NCBI GenBank assembly: GCA_964607865.1
Contig: CAZSLZ010000055.1
Location: forward strand, 1 to 19,163
DNA from: CAZSLZ01 sp964607865
Lineage (GTDB): Bacteria > Vulcanimicrobiota > JAJTBE01 > CAZSLZ01
Reading direction: 5' to 3'
Length of the DNA stretch: 19,163 nt
The notes under the pieces are model-generated. The model did not search any database and was not told where the DNA came from. It was given only the letters and a program-made list of their open reading frames with translations. Positions 1 to 7,270 of this stretch are shown here, one piece after another. Each line of letters starts with the position of its first letter. Positions within the stretch are counted from its first letter, which is position 1. The position numbers were made by a program, and so were the translations under genes.

Positions 1-1483
1 TGGTTTTAGTATAAATTAAATAATGGTGGTTTGTGATATTTTTCTGTCCTTTTCTGTATATTCTTCCTCGAGATTGTATAAACTCAGTAGTTTTCCAACC
101 TATATCAAAATAAATTGCATTATGGGAAACAAATTGCAATCCATCTAATGCCTGATTGCAGGCACCTATAGACAGGCAAAGCATCTTATGCTCCGGGTTG
201 TTTATAAATTGTATAAAACGGTTGTTAAATTCTTTTTCAGACAAAGAACCTTCAAGAACAATTGGATCATATTCTGTTTTGAAATAGTCTTGAAGCCTGT
301 ATAAAGTTTTTGGGTGCATTGACCAGACTAAAACTTTTTCATTAATATCTGAAAGAAGCTCTTCCAGGTAAGCTATTTTAGAAACATCTTTATCTGGAAA
401 GCTATCTTCATAAATAGCTGGGTGTGAACAAATAGACATTTGTTTTGTCATTAAAGCTAAATGATGTGAAGTAACTTTTTCTGACTTTAACTCCTTAATC
501 TTTGCTTTAATTTTCTTTTTCAGTCCGTTATATACTTTCTTCTGTTTACTGCCCATAACAATATTATGCATTGTTACATTGCTTCGAGGGACATTAATAT
601 CAACATCCTCATAAGTTCTGCGGATGCCAAATTGATGAAAAACAGCTTTTAATTGATTATAGCAGTGTTCATATTCACCAAATTCTTTTAAAAAATGGGT
701 ATAACTAACTTCAGCATCTGCTAATAAGATATAGGGGGCAAAGAAGCTGTTAATTTTATTTCTGATAAAGGTTCCGGTTAAGGCAATTTTATGAAATGGT
801 TTGCCAAATGTGAGGGATTTAATAGCTTTGAATCGTTTGCTATACCGGCCAGCCAGGTTATGAATTTCATCGAAAGCCAGTACAATATCTTCAGGGTTTT
901 TCAATTCTTTCTTTATCTCTTCGCTGTTCTTACTTTTAACCTGGTCATAATTGGTAACATAAAAATTTGTTTCTGGGATGCTATTGCCTATATGTTTTTC
1001 CCATTCATCCTGCCATGTCTTAATTGCCCTTTTAGGACAAAATACAAATAATTTCTTTCTTTGTCCTGTATTGTAAAGGTGCTTGAATGCCAGTAAAACA
1101 GTAAGGGTTTTGCCTAAACCCATTGTATCATTAATTAATCTCCCGGACTTTTGGGCCAGCCAGGAAGCCCCTCTCAGCTGATATTCTTCTGCAGTAATTG
1201 CAGGGTGAATAGAATCAACACCTTTTAAGGGTAAGATTTTCTCATAAATTTCCTCGTAGTTTACATAATTCTCTAATAAATTTTTATTATCTTTTACTCC
1301 GCCTACTAAATTGAACTTTAGCGATTCCCAATATATTTCAGGGATATAATAAATCATGGCATCTCTATGCACCCCGGGTTTTAGTCTAAAATCTTTTGTA
1401 AAATTTCTGGGACAATTAGTTCTTATCTCAAAACATCTGATTTCTTCATCAAAGTTCAGGATTTCCAAAAAACGATTCGCCAT
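1..1483 (-). CDS. SNF2-family DEAD/DEAH-type helicase/ATPase (partial, C-terminus off the left edge)
   Basis: The reverse strand is open from ATG at 1483 to the window edge (494 codons, no stop). It carries the SNF2 motifs in order: a Q-motif-like stretch near residue 102 (EYQLRG), Walker A NDTMGLGKT (about 118-126), Walker B DEIH (205-208), motif III LTGT (235-238), and the SNF2-type motif VI QSRGRIYRKGQ (470-480). Both RecA lobes are therefore present and probably only a short tail is missing. SNF2 proteins are ATP-driven double-stranded DNA translocases that remodel protein-DNA complexes; in bacteria they occur in DNA repair, phages and defence loci. The N-terminal 95 residues before the helicase core have no motif I recognise. 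GGAGG at 1493-1497 lies 9 bases before the ATG. It is divergent from chaB. The family is certain; the biological role is not. Confidence 0.9.
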   Translation of the reverse strand, partial: MANRFLEILNFDEEIRCFEIRTNCPRNFTKDFRLKPGVHRDAMIYYIPEIYWESLKFNLVGGVKDNKNLLENYVNYEEIYEKILPLKGVDSIHPAITAEEYQLRGASWLAQKSGRLINDTMGLGKTLTVLLAFKHLYNTGQRKKLFVFCPKRAIKTWQDEWEKHIGNSIPETNFYVTNYDQVKSKNSEEIKKELKNPEDIVLAFDEIHNLAGRYSKRFKAIKSLTFGKPFHKIALTGTFIRNKINSFFAPYILLADAEVSYTHFLKEFGEYEHCYNQLKAVFHQFGIRRTYEDVDINVPRSNVTMHNIVMGSKQKKVYNGLKKKIKAKIKELKSEKVTSHHLALMTKQMSICSHPAIYEDSFPDKDVSKIAYLEELLSDINEKVLVWSMHPKTLYRLQDYFKTEYDPIVLEGSLSEKEFNNRFIQFINNPEHKMLCLSIGACNQALDGLQFVSHNAIYFDIGWKTTEFIQSRGRIYRKGQKNITNHHYLIYTKT

Positions 1484-1613
1484 ATCCTGCTTCCTCCATC
1501 CATTTATTTGATCTCTGTTTTATTTTTTCTCTGGTTTTCCTGGAATAATAATCCATTATTGAAACTCCACTTCTGTTTTTTCAGTTGTTTGATGAAAGAA
1601 GTGAGTGTTGAAA

Positions 1614-1841
1614 ATGCCATACAGCAGCAAAAGTAAACTACCCCAAAGAGTTAAGGGCAATTTGCCGCCCCATGCTCAGGATATTTTCAAGGAAGCCTTT
1701 AATAATGCCTGGGAGCATTATTCAGATCCCGATGACAGAAAAAGAGGCAGCTCCAGGGAAGAAGCGGCAAACCGTGTTGCATGGTCGGCTGTTAAAAGCA
1801 GGTATAAGAAAAATGAACAGGGTGAATGGGTGAAAAAGTAG
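1614..1841 (+). CDS. chaB: ChaB family protein
   Basis: This 75-residue protein matches ChaB along its length: an MPY start, then KSKLP, LPPHAQDIFKEAFNNAW (17-33), the SREEAANRVAWSAVK helix (47-61) and a basic C-terminus ending in EWVKK. E. coli ChaB is of similar size and was named a regulator of cation/proton antiport next to chaA, but that role is weakly supported and no antiporter gene lies here. The frame stays open to a GTG at 1605, but I choose ATG 1614: family members begin MPY, and GAAGTGAG just upstream is a plausible SD that contains the apparent GTG. It is divergent from the SNF2 helicase and convergent with the C39-like peptidase gene. ChaB-type proteins are also known from viruses, so a mobile origin cannot be excluded. 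Confidence 0.9.
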   Translation: MPYSSKSKLPQRVKGNLPPHAQDIFKEAFNNAWEHYSDPDDRKRGSSREEAANRVAWSAVKSRYKKNEQGEWVKK

Positions 1842-1877
1842 TTTTTCAAACAGATAAAAAGACTAATTTAAATTGGG

Positions 1878-2606
1878 CTATTTCTGGATTTTCTGTGCGG
1901 TTATCAGATAACCCCAGTAGTTATACTCTTTCATAAATTCAATGAAATCATTCCAGTTGACCGCCACGGTTTCGTAATTATATTTTCGTCCCTGTTCCGG
2001 GGTTTTCAGCCAGGCTTTCGGTTCAATTTTTCTTTTCAGCGCCAGAGAGGAATCATAAAAGAAAGCTCCGCTGGGGTCGTTAATATAAAGGTTTTTATCG
2101 TCAAAACCCACCAGCACAATGGCATGTCCCTGTATTCTGCCATAAATGGCAATAATGGGTTTGTTTTGCCTTAAGTTGTCTTTTATCCATTTTAGATGAT
2201 AATCGTGAAGCTGAACGAAGATCTTTTTCTGGGTTTCAAGGCTATATTTCGATTGCAATACTATTTCCACGGAATCTTCTTCAGAAAAAATGGATTTCCA
2301 TGAAAAATAGGAATTGTTGCGGGTGGGCATATTTAAATAGCGGGCGATTTTGCCGGGGGGATCGTCAACTTTATAATGTGATAACAGCATAGCTGTGGAA
2401 TAGACAACGCACCATAAACTTGGCCCCCGGTCGTTTTGATAAAGATAGTTGATGTTTTTTATCCAGATGGGTTTTTTTCTTACAGGGGCGGGGGTGGCTG
2501 ATTCTGCGGTAACGGGGCTCGCAAAAAGGTTTAAAATAAACAGGAAAAGTATCAACCATGAAATGGTGTGATACTTTGTACTTTTTTTAATAGAATATTC
2601 AATCAT
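1878..2606 (-). CDS. Secreted C39-like (papain-fold) cysteine peptidase
   Basis: The 242-residue product has an N-terminal hydrophobic segment (about 15-33) after a basic start, ending near VTAES: a signal peptide or membrane anchor. The rest fits the Peptidase_C39_2 family: nucleophile C66 in LWCVVYSTAML with Q57 upstream as possible oxyanion-hole residue, H161 in GHAIVLVGFDD, and D177 in INDPSG. These are the expected order and spacing of a papain-like Cys-His-Asp/Asn triad. The G usually after the Cys is V here. Such proteins cleave peptides or amide bonds at the cell surface; the substrate is unknown. The ATG at 2606 follows the upstream gene's stop by 3 bases and has no clear SD, so translation is probably coupled to the coiled-coil gene. 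The stop is TAG at 1878-1880. Activity is inferred. Confidence 0.75.
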   Translation of the reverse strand: MIEYSIKKSTKYHTISWLILFLFILNLFASPVTAESATPAPVRKKPIWIKNINYLYQNDRGPSLWCVVYSTAMLLSHYKVDDPPGKIARYLNMPTRNNSYFSWKSIFSEEDSVEIVLQSKYSLETQKKIFVQLHDYHLKWIKDNLRQNKPIIAIYGRIQGHAIVLVGFDDKNLYINDPSGAFFYDSSLALKRKIEPKAWLKTPEQGRKYNYETVAVNWNDFIEFMKEYNYWGYLITAQKIQK

Positions 2607-2609
2607 TAT

Positions 2610-3581
2610 TTAAGCGGGTAATTCATTAATCTCGAATTCTTCCAGAGCGGCAACCAGGTTCATTGGTAATACTGAAGCTGGGTCTTTGTCGGGTTTTGCC
2701 TGCATCCACTGGGATGGATCTTTGAGGAACATTTCAGATTTCTTCTTTTCCCGGGCTTCTTCCCTTTTAGCATCCAGTAAGGCTACCAGGTCCTGCTGAT
2801 AAGTAGCTAACTCACGGGCTTCAGGAGAGTTTTCTTCCTGCTCCAGATGTTTCTGGCGCATTTCCCTGTATTCTGCCAGCTGGCTGTCAACTTTATCGTG
2901 CATTTCCTTTACAGGCAAATCGATCTTATAAAACTCTTCTTCATGGTTGTCCTGAAGTTTCAATGCCTTCTTTTTAGTGTCCATGATTATTTTAGATAAC
3001 TCGCCCTGTATTCCGGGGTTTGCCAGCTGAAATTTATTGGAATCCAGAAAGGTTAATAATTGCTGTTTGTTTTCCTGAACGAATGACCGGTTTTCAGAAT
3101 TATGCCGGGTGAACATCTCTGCTTTGGTTGTGGCTTCGTAGCCCAGCCTGGCGTTCTGCTGTGTTGGGTTTTCCCTGCCTTTTGCCAATACAGGTTTGCC
3201 GTTCTGCATTAATACTTTCAGGCGCCCCTTGGAATCCTGTTGTGTTTCATAATGGTTTTTGGCAAAAAACTCTTCTTTCATGGTTTCCCTGTTCTGAGTG
3301 AATTTGGTCATAAAGGATTCCCTCTGGCCTTCGTTTTCCTGTTGCATCATAACAAATTTTGTGGCGGATTTTTCAGGGTAATCCGGGGTTTTGAAGTCAA
3401 AGGAAAATGTGCGGGATCCAGGTTTTGATTCCCACGTTTTCTGCATGGTTTTGGAATTGTCTGCCAGAGTTTTTTGAAGTGAGGTAAAGTAAGTGTTGTT
3501 AATAGCAGGAGGCTTGGGCCTGAATATACCTCCAAGCAGATTCATTGCCAGGCCGACTCCCATGATGCCAAAAAAGCTCAT
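2610..3581 (-). CDS. Hypothetical coiled-coil protein with short N-terminal hydrophobic segment
   Basis: I do not recognise this 323-residue protein. Residues 4-20 are glycine-rich and hydrophobic (FFGIMGVGLAMNLLGG), followed by RPKPP; this is short for a classical signal peptide but could insert into or associate with a membrane. The remainder is very polar, rich in Q, E, K, M and N and almost free of cysteine, with long heptad-like helical stretches (about 60-110 and 170-290) that look like coiled coil. It ends in a hydrophobic acidic tail (LVAALEEFEINELPA). The gene starts at ATG 3581 behind a GAAAGAAGTGAT ribosome site and a strong promoter. It sits 3 bases before a secreted C39-like peptidase, so the two products probably act together, for example as scaffold or substrate and peptidase. 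That is inference from context only. Confidence 0.7.
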   Translation of the reverse strand: MSFFGIMGVGLAMNLLGGIFRPKPPAINNTYFTSLQKTLADNSKTMQKTWESKPGSRTFSFDFKTPDYPEKSATKFVMMQQENEGQRESFMTKFTQNRETMKEEFFAKNHYETQQDSKGRLKVLMQNGKPVLAKGRENPTQQNARLGYEATTKAEMFTRHNSENRSFVQENKQQLLTFLDSNKFQLANPGIQGELSKIIMDTKKKALKLQDNHEEEFYKIDLPVKEMHDKVDSQLAEYREMRQKHLEQEENSPEARELATYQQDLVALLDAKREEAREKKKSEMFLKDPSQWMQAKPDKDPASVLPMNLVAALEEFEINELPA

Positions 3582-3623
3582 AAAATCACTTCTTTCAAAT
3601 ATTATTAATTAAACTCTATTATT

Positions 3624-3652
3624 ATTATCCCGCTATTTAAACTTAATGTCAA
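3624..3652 (-). promoter_or_regulatory. Sigma70-type promoter for the coiled-coil/peptidase unit
   Basis: On the reverse strand, TTGACA (3652-3647) is followed by a 17-base spacer and GATAAT (3629-3624). This is a perfect -35 box and a -10 box with one mismatch, at optimal spacing. Predicted transcription starts near 3617, leaving a 5' leader of about 36 bases before ATG 3581. The -35 box lies just past the stop of the upstream HgdC-type gene, so the pair can be transcribed independently of it. Confidence 0.75.
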
Positions 3653-3655
3653 GCC

Positions 3656-4435
3656 CTAAATATGCTTAATTCTGCCATAAATTGCCGCGCCCAGGGCTCC
3701 AATAATCTGAGTGTCATCAGGTATCAATACTTTGCCATTAAGTTTTTCAGCTAAAAAAGAATATATAGCCTGATTCTTTGCAACCACGCCGGTAAGGACA
3801 AAGGGAGGGCGGCAGTTAATTCCCTTTGCCATTCCTGTAACTCTTGAAGTTATTGAATCAAATACTCCAGATGCTATCTGAGCCACAGGTATATCCTGGG
3901 AAAGCAGAGATATTATCTCAGATTCGATGAAAACTGTGCAGGTACTGGTTACCTGGGCTTTTTCCTCAGCTTTTAACGCCAGTTCTGCCATTTGTTCCAG
4001 ATCCAGCTCCAGAATCCTTGCCATGACTTCCAGAAAACGGCCGGTTCCCGCAGCGCATTTGTCGTTCATTACAAAATCAATTACCTTGCCTTTCTCATCA
4101 AGGTTAATCGCTTTGGTGTCCTGGCCGCCCATATCAATCACAGAATTGGCGTTGTCAAAAATGTGCCTGGCACCCAGGGCGTGGGCTGTAATTTCCGTAA
4201 TAATGCCATCTGCAAAATCAACAATTTTTCTACCGTAACCAGTGGTAATAACACGAGTTGATTCTATATCAGATTGGTCGATGTTTTTAAGTAATTCTTC
4301 CTTACAGGTTTTTGCCACCCTTTTTATGGAAGCTCCAGTGGGCAGAATAACGGAGTTTATTATTTCTGCTGTTTCATCAATTATCACGCCATCGGTGGAA
4401 AGAGAACCGATGTCAATTCCCATAAAGATTTTCAT
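3656..4435 (-). CDS. 2-hydroxyacyl-CoA dehydratase activator (HgdC/BadF-type ATPase)
   Basis: The 259-residue protein has the length and every hallmark of the ASKHA-fold activator that drives one electron into 2-hydroxyacyl-CoA dehydratases or benzoyl-CoA-type reductases at the cost of ATP. Visible are the phosphate-1 motif GIDIGSLSTDG (6-16), TTGYGR (64-69), the DMGGQDTK motif (101-108), and cysteines C127 (NDKCAAGTG) and C166 (STCTVFIESE). These match C127 and C166 of Acidaminococcus HgdC, which together hold one [4Fe-4S] cluster between two subunits. LTGVVAKN (214-221) belongs to the adenosine site. It acts in the cytoplasm as an oxygen-sensitive homodimer. No dehydratase alpha/beta genes lie next to it, so its partner must be elsewhere. 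GAGG stands 8-11 bases before the ATG. The fold and cluster are near-certain; the pathway is open. Confidence 0.93.
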   Translation of the reverse strand: MKIFMGIDIGSLSTDGVIIDETAEIINSVILPTGASIKRVAKTCKEELLKNIDQSDIESTRVITTGYGRKIVDFADGIITEITAHALGARHIFDNANSVIDMGGQDTKAINLDEKGKVIDFVMNDKCAAGTGRFLEVMARILELDLEQMAELALKAEEKAQVTSTCTVFIESEIISLLSQDIPVAQIASGVFDSITSRVTGMAKGINCRPPFVLTGVVAKNQAIYSFLAEKLNGKVLIPDDTQIIGALGAAIYGRIKHI

Positions 4436-4502
4436 TAAATTCCTCGTTAAAATAATAAGTAATTTGTTTTTGCTTTTTGGGACATCTCCTTTAAAACAAT
4501 AA

Positions 4503-4528
4503 AAAAAACCGGTATTAACCGGTTTTTT
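4503..4528 (-). terminator. Intrinsic terminator downstream of the DUF3887-like gene
   Basis: A perfect inverted repeat has an 11-base stem AAAAAACCGGT, a 4-base loop (4514-4517) and ACCGGTTTTTT. Read on the reverse strand it ends in a run of eight T and lies 18 bases past the stop codon at 4547, as expected for rho-independent termination. The symmetric A and T tracts mean it could also work on the forward strand. It separates the DUF3887-like gene from the HgdC-type gene. Confidence 0.88.
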
Positions 4529-4546
4529 AAATTAACTTTTTAATAA

Positions 4547-5005
4547 TCAGTGGAAGTAAAAACCAGCGACTTTTATTTTATTCTCGATTCTGGTCAGTGT
4601 AAGAGTAAGAAGTATATCGCCATCAAAATCAGCAAATTGGCCTTCCCACAGTAAAATAGTGTAATTTGTTCTCTGCAGGGCTGCCAGGTAGGTTTTGTTG
4701 GTCATTTTACCCAACCTGCCCATGATATCTTTCTGAAGTTCTTTGAACTTTTCCCTGGTAACTTCCTTTTTCATCTGTTCGTCAAAATCTCTGGTGAATT
4801 GCTCATAATTGTTCTTTTCAAGGCCTTCTATCAAGTTTTCCAGAATGACAGTACCTTCTTTTTCTGCCAGGTTTTCATCCTTAATAGATTCCATGTTGGG
4901 GGCGGAGCTGTCTTGGCCCATTTGCCCGCCGGGTTTCTGGGCGAAAGCCTGCCCTGTTATTAACAGGCAAATAACCAATAGAGCAATAATACTGAATTTC
5001 TTCAT
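4547..5005 (-). CDS. Secreted DUF3887-like protein
   Basis: This 152-residue protein starts with a textbook signal peptide (MKKFSIIALLVICLLITGQAFA, cleavage expected after AFA near residue 22). A low-complexity stretch rich in G, Q and S follows, then an alpha+beta domain (about 45-152) resembling DUF3887: a helix with NNYEQFTRDFDEQMKK, a helix with FKELQKDIMGRLGK, then beta strands ending ENKIKVAGFYFH. DUF3887 domains are extracytoplasmic and of unknown biochemical function. AAAGGAG lies about 6 bases before the ATG. The gene is monocistronic: it ends at a strong terminator and its upstream neighbour is divergent. The family call rests on pattern memory. Confidence 0.65.
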   Translation of the reverse strand: MKKFSIIALLVICLLITGQAFAQKPGGQMGQDSSAPNMESIKDENLAEKEGTVILENLIEGLEKNNYEQFTRDFDEQMKKEVTREKFKELQKDIMGRLGKMTNKTYLAALQRTNYTILLWEGQFADFDGDILLTLTLTRIENKIKVAGFYFH

Positions 5006-5061
5006 TGAATTCTCCTTTCAAAATGTTTATTAATATATTTTATATTCTTAGTTTTTTCCCT

Positions 5062-5089
5062 TTGAGGATAACATAAAAGGATTTAAAAT
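5062..5089 (+). promoter_or_regulatory. Candidate promoter for the UPF0489-TPR gene
   Basis: TTGAGG (5062-5067), a 16-base spacer and TAAAAT (5084-5089) form a plausible sigma70 promoter, giving transcription start near 5096 and a leader of only about 16 bases. The ATG at 5112 has no evident SD, which is consistent with a very short leader. AT-rich background makes chance matches likely. Confidence 0.35.
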
Positions 5090-5111
5090 ATCACAGAAAA
5101 ATAGAATAGAT

Positions 5112-6596
5112 ATGGAGAAACAAATAGAAATTTTTGAAGATCATTTTGAATCATACCTGTTGTGGAAGAAAGGAAACATCAGGGATATTGCGGTCATACA
5201 TTTTGATGCCCATCTTGATTATCGGGATGCTGATTTGCGGGAGGACACCCTGCAGAAAATTCTGGAAGACGAAGAATCAGGAACATTGGCAGAAACATCA
5301 AATTCCGAAAAATTCTTCTGGAATGGCCTTCATCCAGGTAATTATCTTTACCCTGCCGCCTGCCGGGGAATATTTAACCGGTTAATCTGGGTAATTCCCC
5401 CTTTTCTATGCAAAAAAGAAGAGCTGCTGCCCTGGTCCAGGGAAGAACTCAGAAGATGGAAAGACATTACCATAAAAGAATTTGCAGGTTTTCATTTAAA
5501 AAATGGTATGGCGGTGAGCCAAATTCATAATAAGGAGTTTAAAGTCGGATTTCTTGAAGACCTGATACCTATGGAAGGCCCCTATGTATTGGATATTGAC
5601 GTGGACTATTTCCTGGATGAAATAACCGATCTACCCTGGATTTCACCTTTTGGTTTTGTGAAGAAGGTGAATCAGATTTTCCCAGCTCCTCAGGCTGTTT
5701 ATATATCCCATTCGGTAAGCGGGGGTTATACTTCGCCCTGGAATAAGTATTATGGCGATCTATTAAAACTGGCATTTGAAAACCGTATCGATTCCGAATT
5801 AATTGAAGGATATAAAAAACTTGTTGAAGGTGATAAAATTCAAACCGAAGATGCAGATGGAGCTTATAAGTTGTGGAGGGAAGCTGAAAAAGTTGGTTTT
5901 TTTAAACCCTATGTCTGGCTCCGCATAATGAACAGGGTAGATGGAGAAGAAAAAACCAGGTATATGAACCTGATAGAACAGAACAGGCCTGATTTACTGA
6001 TTTCAGATATTGATAAAGCCATGGTGTTGTACAGAAAAAAAGATTACAAACAAGCTTTTAAAATGTTTAAGGAATTGGAAAAAAAGGATGATAAACGTTT
6101 TATACTTGCAAATATGGTTTGCGCAATGATTCACATGGAAAGCAAACAATATGAACGGTCTTTGAATCATTGGCAGAAAATTATCCGGAGTTTGGTTTTT
6201 GAAGCAATGGAGATTGGCAATAAAACCAACATATTATTGCAGCAGGGCAGGTGTATGTATGAAGCAGATTTACTCGAGCAGGCTATTGCGGTTTTGTCGC
6301 AAATAATAAAGCTGGAGCCTTCCCGGCATAAAGCATATTTTTACCGGGGCAAAGCTTACAGGCGCAGGGGCAATTTCAAAAAAGCCGCCCGTGATTTTCG
6401 CAAATTTCTGTTGTTGCAGCCGGAAAAATTTGATTCACTGGAAGTTCATTTATTGTTGGGAAATACATATAACGATATGAACAAGAAAAGCCTGGCGAAG
6501 AATGAATTTAAAAAGCTGGAGCAAAAAGACGCTACAGGCCTTTATAGAATGAGAGCTACCCTGGGCCAGGTTTTTGGAAGATCTGTGGATAGTTAG
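5112..6596 (+). CDS. UPF0489 domain protein fused to TPR repeats
   Basis: The N-terminal half (about 1-220) of this 494-residue protein fits UPF0489: VIHFDAHLD (28-36), YVLDIDVDYF (158-167) and ISHSVSGGYTS (198-208). These aspartate/histidine motifs resemble the metal-binding DAHxD and DxDxxD motifs of the arginase/histone-deacetylase fold, so a metal-dependent amide or guanidine hydrolase is possible; this is inference. From about residue 298 the sequence is helical with TPR signatures (near 300-325, 330-360, 372-402, 406-436 and 440-470), for example AYFYRGKAYRRRGNFKKAARDFRKFL, a likely protein-binding surface. There is no signal peptide, so it is probably cytoplasmic. Its TAG stop overlaps the stop of the convergent metallo-hydrolase gene. 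The reading frame is certain and the domain calls good; the function is unknown. Confidence 0.85.
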   Translation: MEKQIEIFEDHFESYLLWKKGNIRDIAVIHFDAHLDYRDADLREDTLQKILEDEESGTLAETSNSEKFFWNGLHPGNYLYPAACRGIFNRLIWVIPPFLCKKEELLPWSREELRRWKDITIKEFAGFHLKNGMAVSQIHNKEFKVGFLEDLIPMEGPYVLDIDVDYFLDEITDLPWISPFGFVKKVNQIFPAPQAVYISHSVSGGYTSPWNKYYGDLLKLAFENRIDSELIEGYKKLVEGDKIQTEDADGAYKLWREAEKVGFFKPYVWLRIMNRVDGEEKTRYMNLIEQNRPDLLISDIDKAMVLYRKKDYKQAFKMFKELEKKDDKRFILANMVCAMIHMESKQYERSLNHWQKIIRSLVFEAMEIGNKTNILLQQGRCMYEADLLEQAIAVLSQIIKLEPSRHKAYFYRGKAYRRRGNFKKAARDFRKFLLLQPEKFDSLEVHLLLGNTYNDMNKKSLAKNEFKKLEQKDATGLYRMRATLGQVFGRSVDS

Positions 6597-7270
6597 ACTT
6601 CGGGTGTCATTACCCATACTGAGTTTTCTGGAGGAAGGACATCTTTTGTTATAGTTATTTCTCTTTGTCTTATATGTTTTACCTGGTGAAATTGTTCAAT
6701 AAATTCATTTGCTGTGCTTATGGGGTATTTGTTTCTGTCTGTGTAAGCTGAGGCGTAGTGCATAGGTATTGAAACTGAAGGATTGATGAGGTTGACTGTT
6801 TCTGTCGCCTGGCTGGCATTAAGGGTGAAATGGCCTCCGCAGGGTATCATGAGAATATCTACATTACCAAACGCCTCAACCATGGCTTTATCGGGAACTA
6901 CTGCCATATCTGAAAGATGCAGAATACTCAAATCGTCGGTTTGAATTTTATAGCAAACTACCATACCCAGCCATTTATTGTTAATATGGCCGTGGTCTGC
7001 AAGAAAGCCCTGAATTTCAAAACTATTTACCTTGTTGTAACTGGCGCCGTTTATAATCAGAGATGCTCCCATAACCATTTTCAGGTTGTTATGATCAGTA
7101 TGATTGTGGGAAATCAGCACAACATTTGCCTGTTTAAGCGGTTGAGGTTGTCCGGGTTCGCTGTGAAAAGGGTCAATCAAAACTGATTGGTTTTTAGAGT
7201 TGGTAATTAAGAAACAGGAATGGCCCACATATTCTATTTTGATTCCGGAGTTATTCATTATTATATCCAT
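6593..7270 (-). CDS. Metallo-beta-lactamase-fold hydrolase (UlaG/UPF0173-like)
   Basis: The 225-residue protein has the metal ligands of the MBL fold in order: the entry motif EYVGHSCF (13-20), D33 in LIDPF, HNHTDH (55-60), H93/H95 in ADHGH, D121 in HLSDM and H171 in PMHYA. Its length and the VGHSCF and IPMHY motifs place it with Lactamase_B_3 proteins (UlaG, UPF0173), cytoplasmic hydrolases of lactones, phosphodiesters or similar bonds. The substrate cannot be read off. It is the second gene after the LarA-like gene: ATG 7270 lies inside the end of that gene (a 10-base overlap). An in-frame ATG at 7258, just past the larA-like stop, is an alternative start; neither has a clear SD, so translation is probably coupled. 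The C-terminus overlaps the stop of the convergent UPF0489-TPR gene (6593-6596). Confidence 0.88.
   Translation of the reverse strand: MDIIMNNSGIKIEYVGHSCFLITNSKNQSVLIDPFHSEPGQPQPLKQANVVLISHNHTDHNNLKMVMGASLIINGASYNKVNSFEIQGFLADHGHINNKWLGMVVCYKIQTDDLSILHLSDMAVVPDKAMVEAFGNVDILMIPCGGHFTLNASQATETVNLINPSVSIPMHYASAYTDRNKYPISTANEFIEQFHQVKHIRQREITITKDVLPPENSVWVMTPEV

Noticed and set aside
791..1051. Forward-strand open frame of 86 codons inside the SNF2 gene
   Set aside because: It is antisense to the helicase core, overlaps the Walker B and motif III codons, and has no family signature or SD.
1831..1848. TGAAAAA-GTAG-TTTTTCA hairpin across the chaB stop codon
   Set aside because: The stem is almost all A-T and no U tract follows; too weak to call a terminator.
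3528..3581. MNLLGG at the N-terminus of the coiled-coil protein as a double-glycine leader cut by the neighbouring C39-like peptidase
   Set aside because: The leader lacks the conserved hydrophobic pattern of such leaders, and the peptidase has no ABC-exporter context and belongs to the C39_2-like type; left as speculation.
4447..4485. Tiny reverse-strand ORF (12 residues) just upstream of the HgdC-type gene, next to AAAGGAG
   Set aside because: The AAAGGAG touches the ATG with no spacer, so it cannot serve as its ribosome site, and there is no attenuator-like hairpin.
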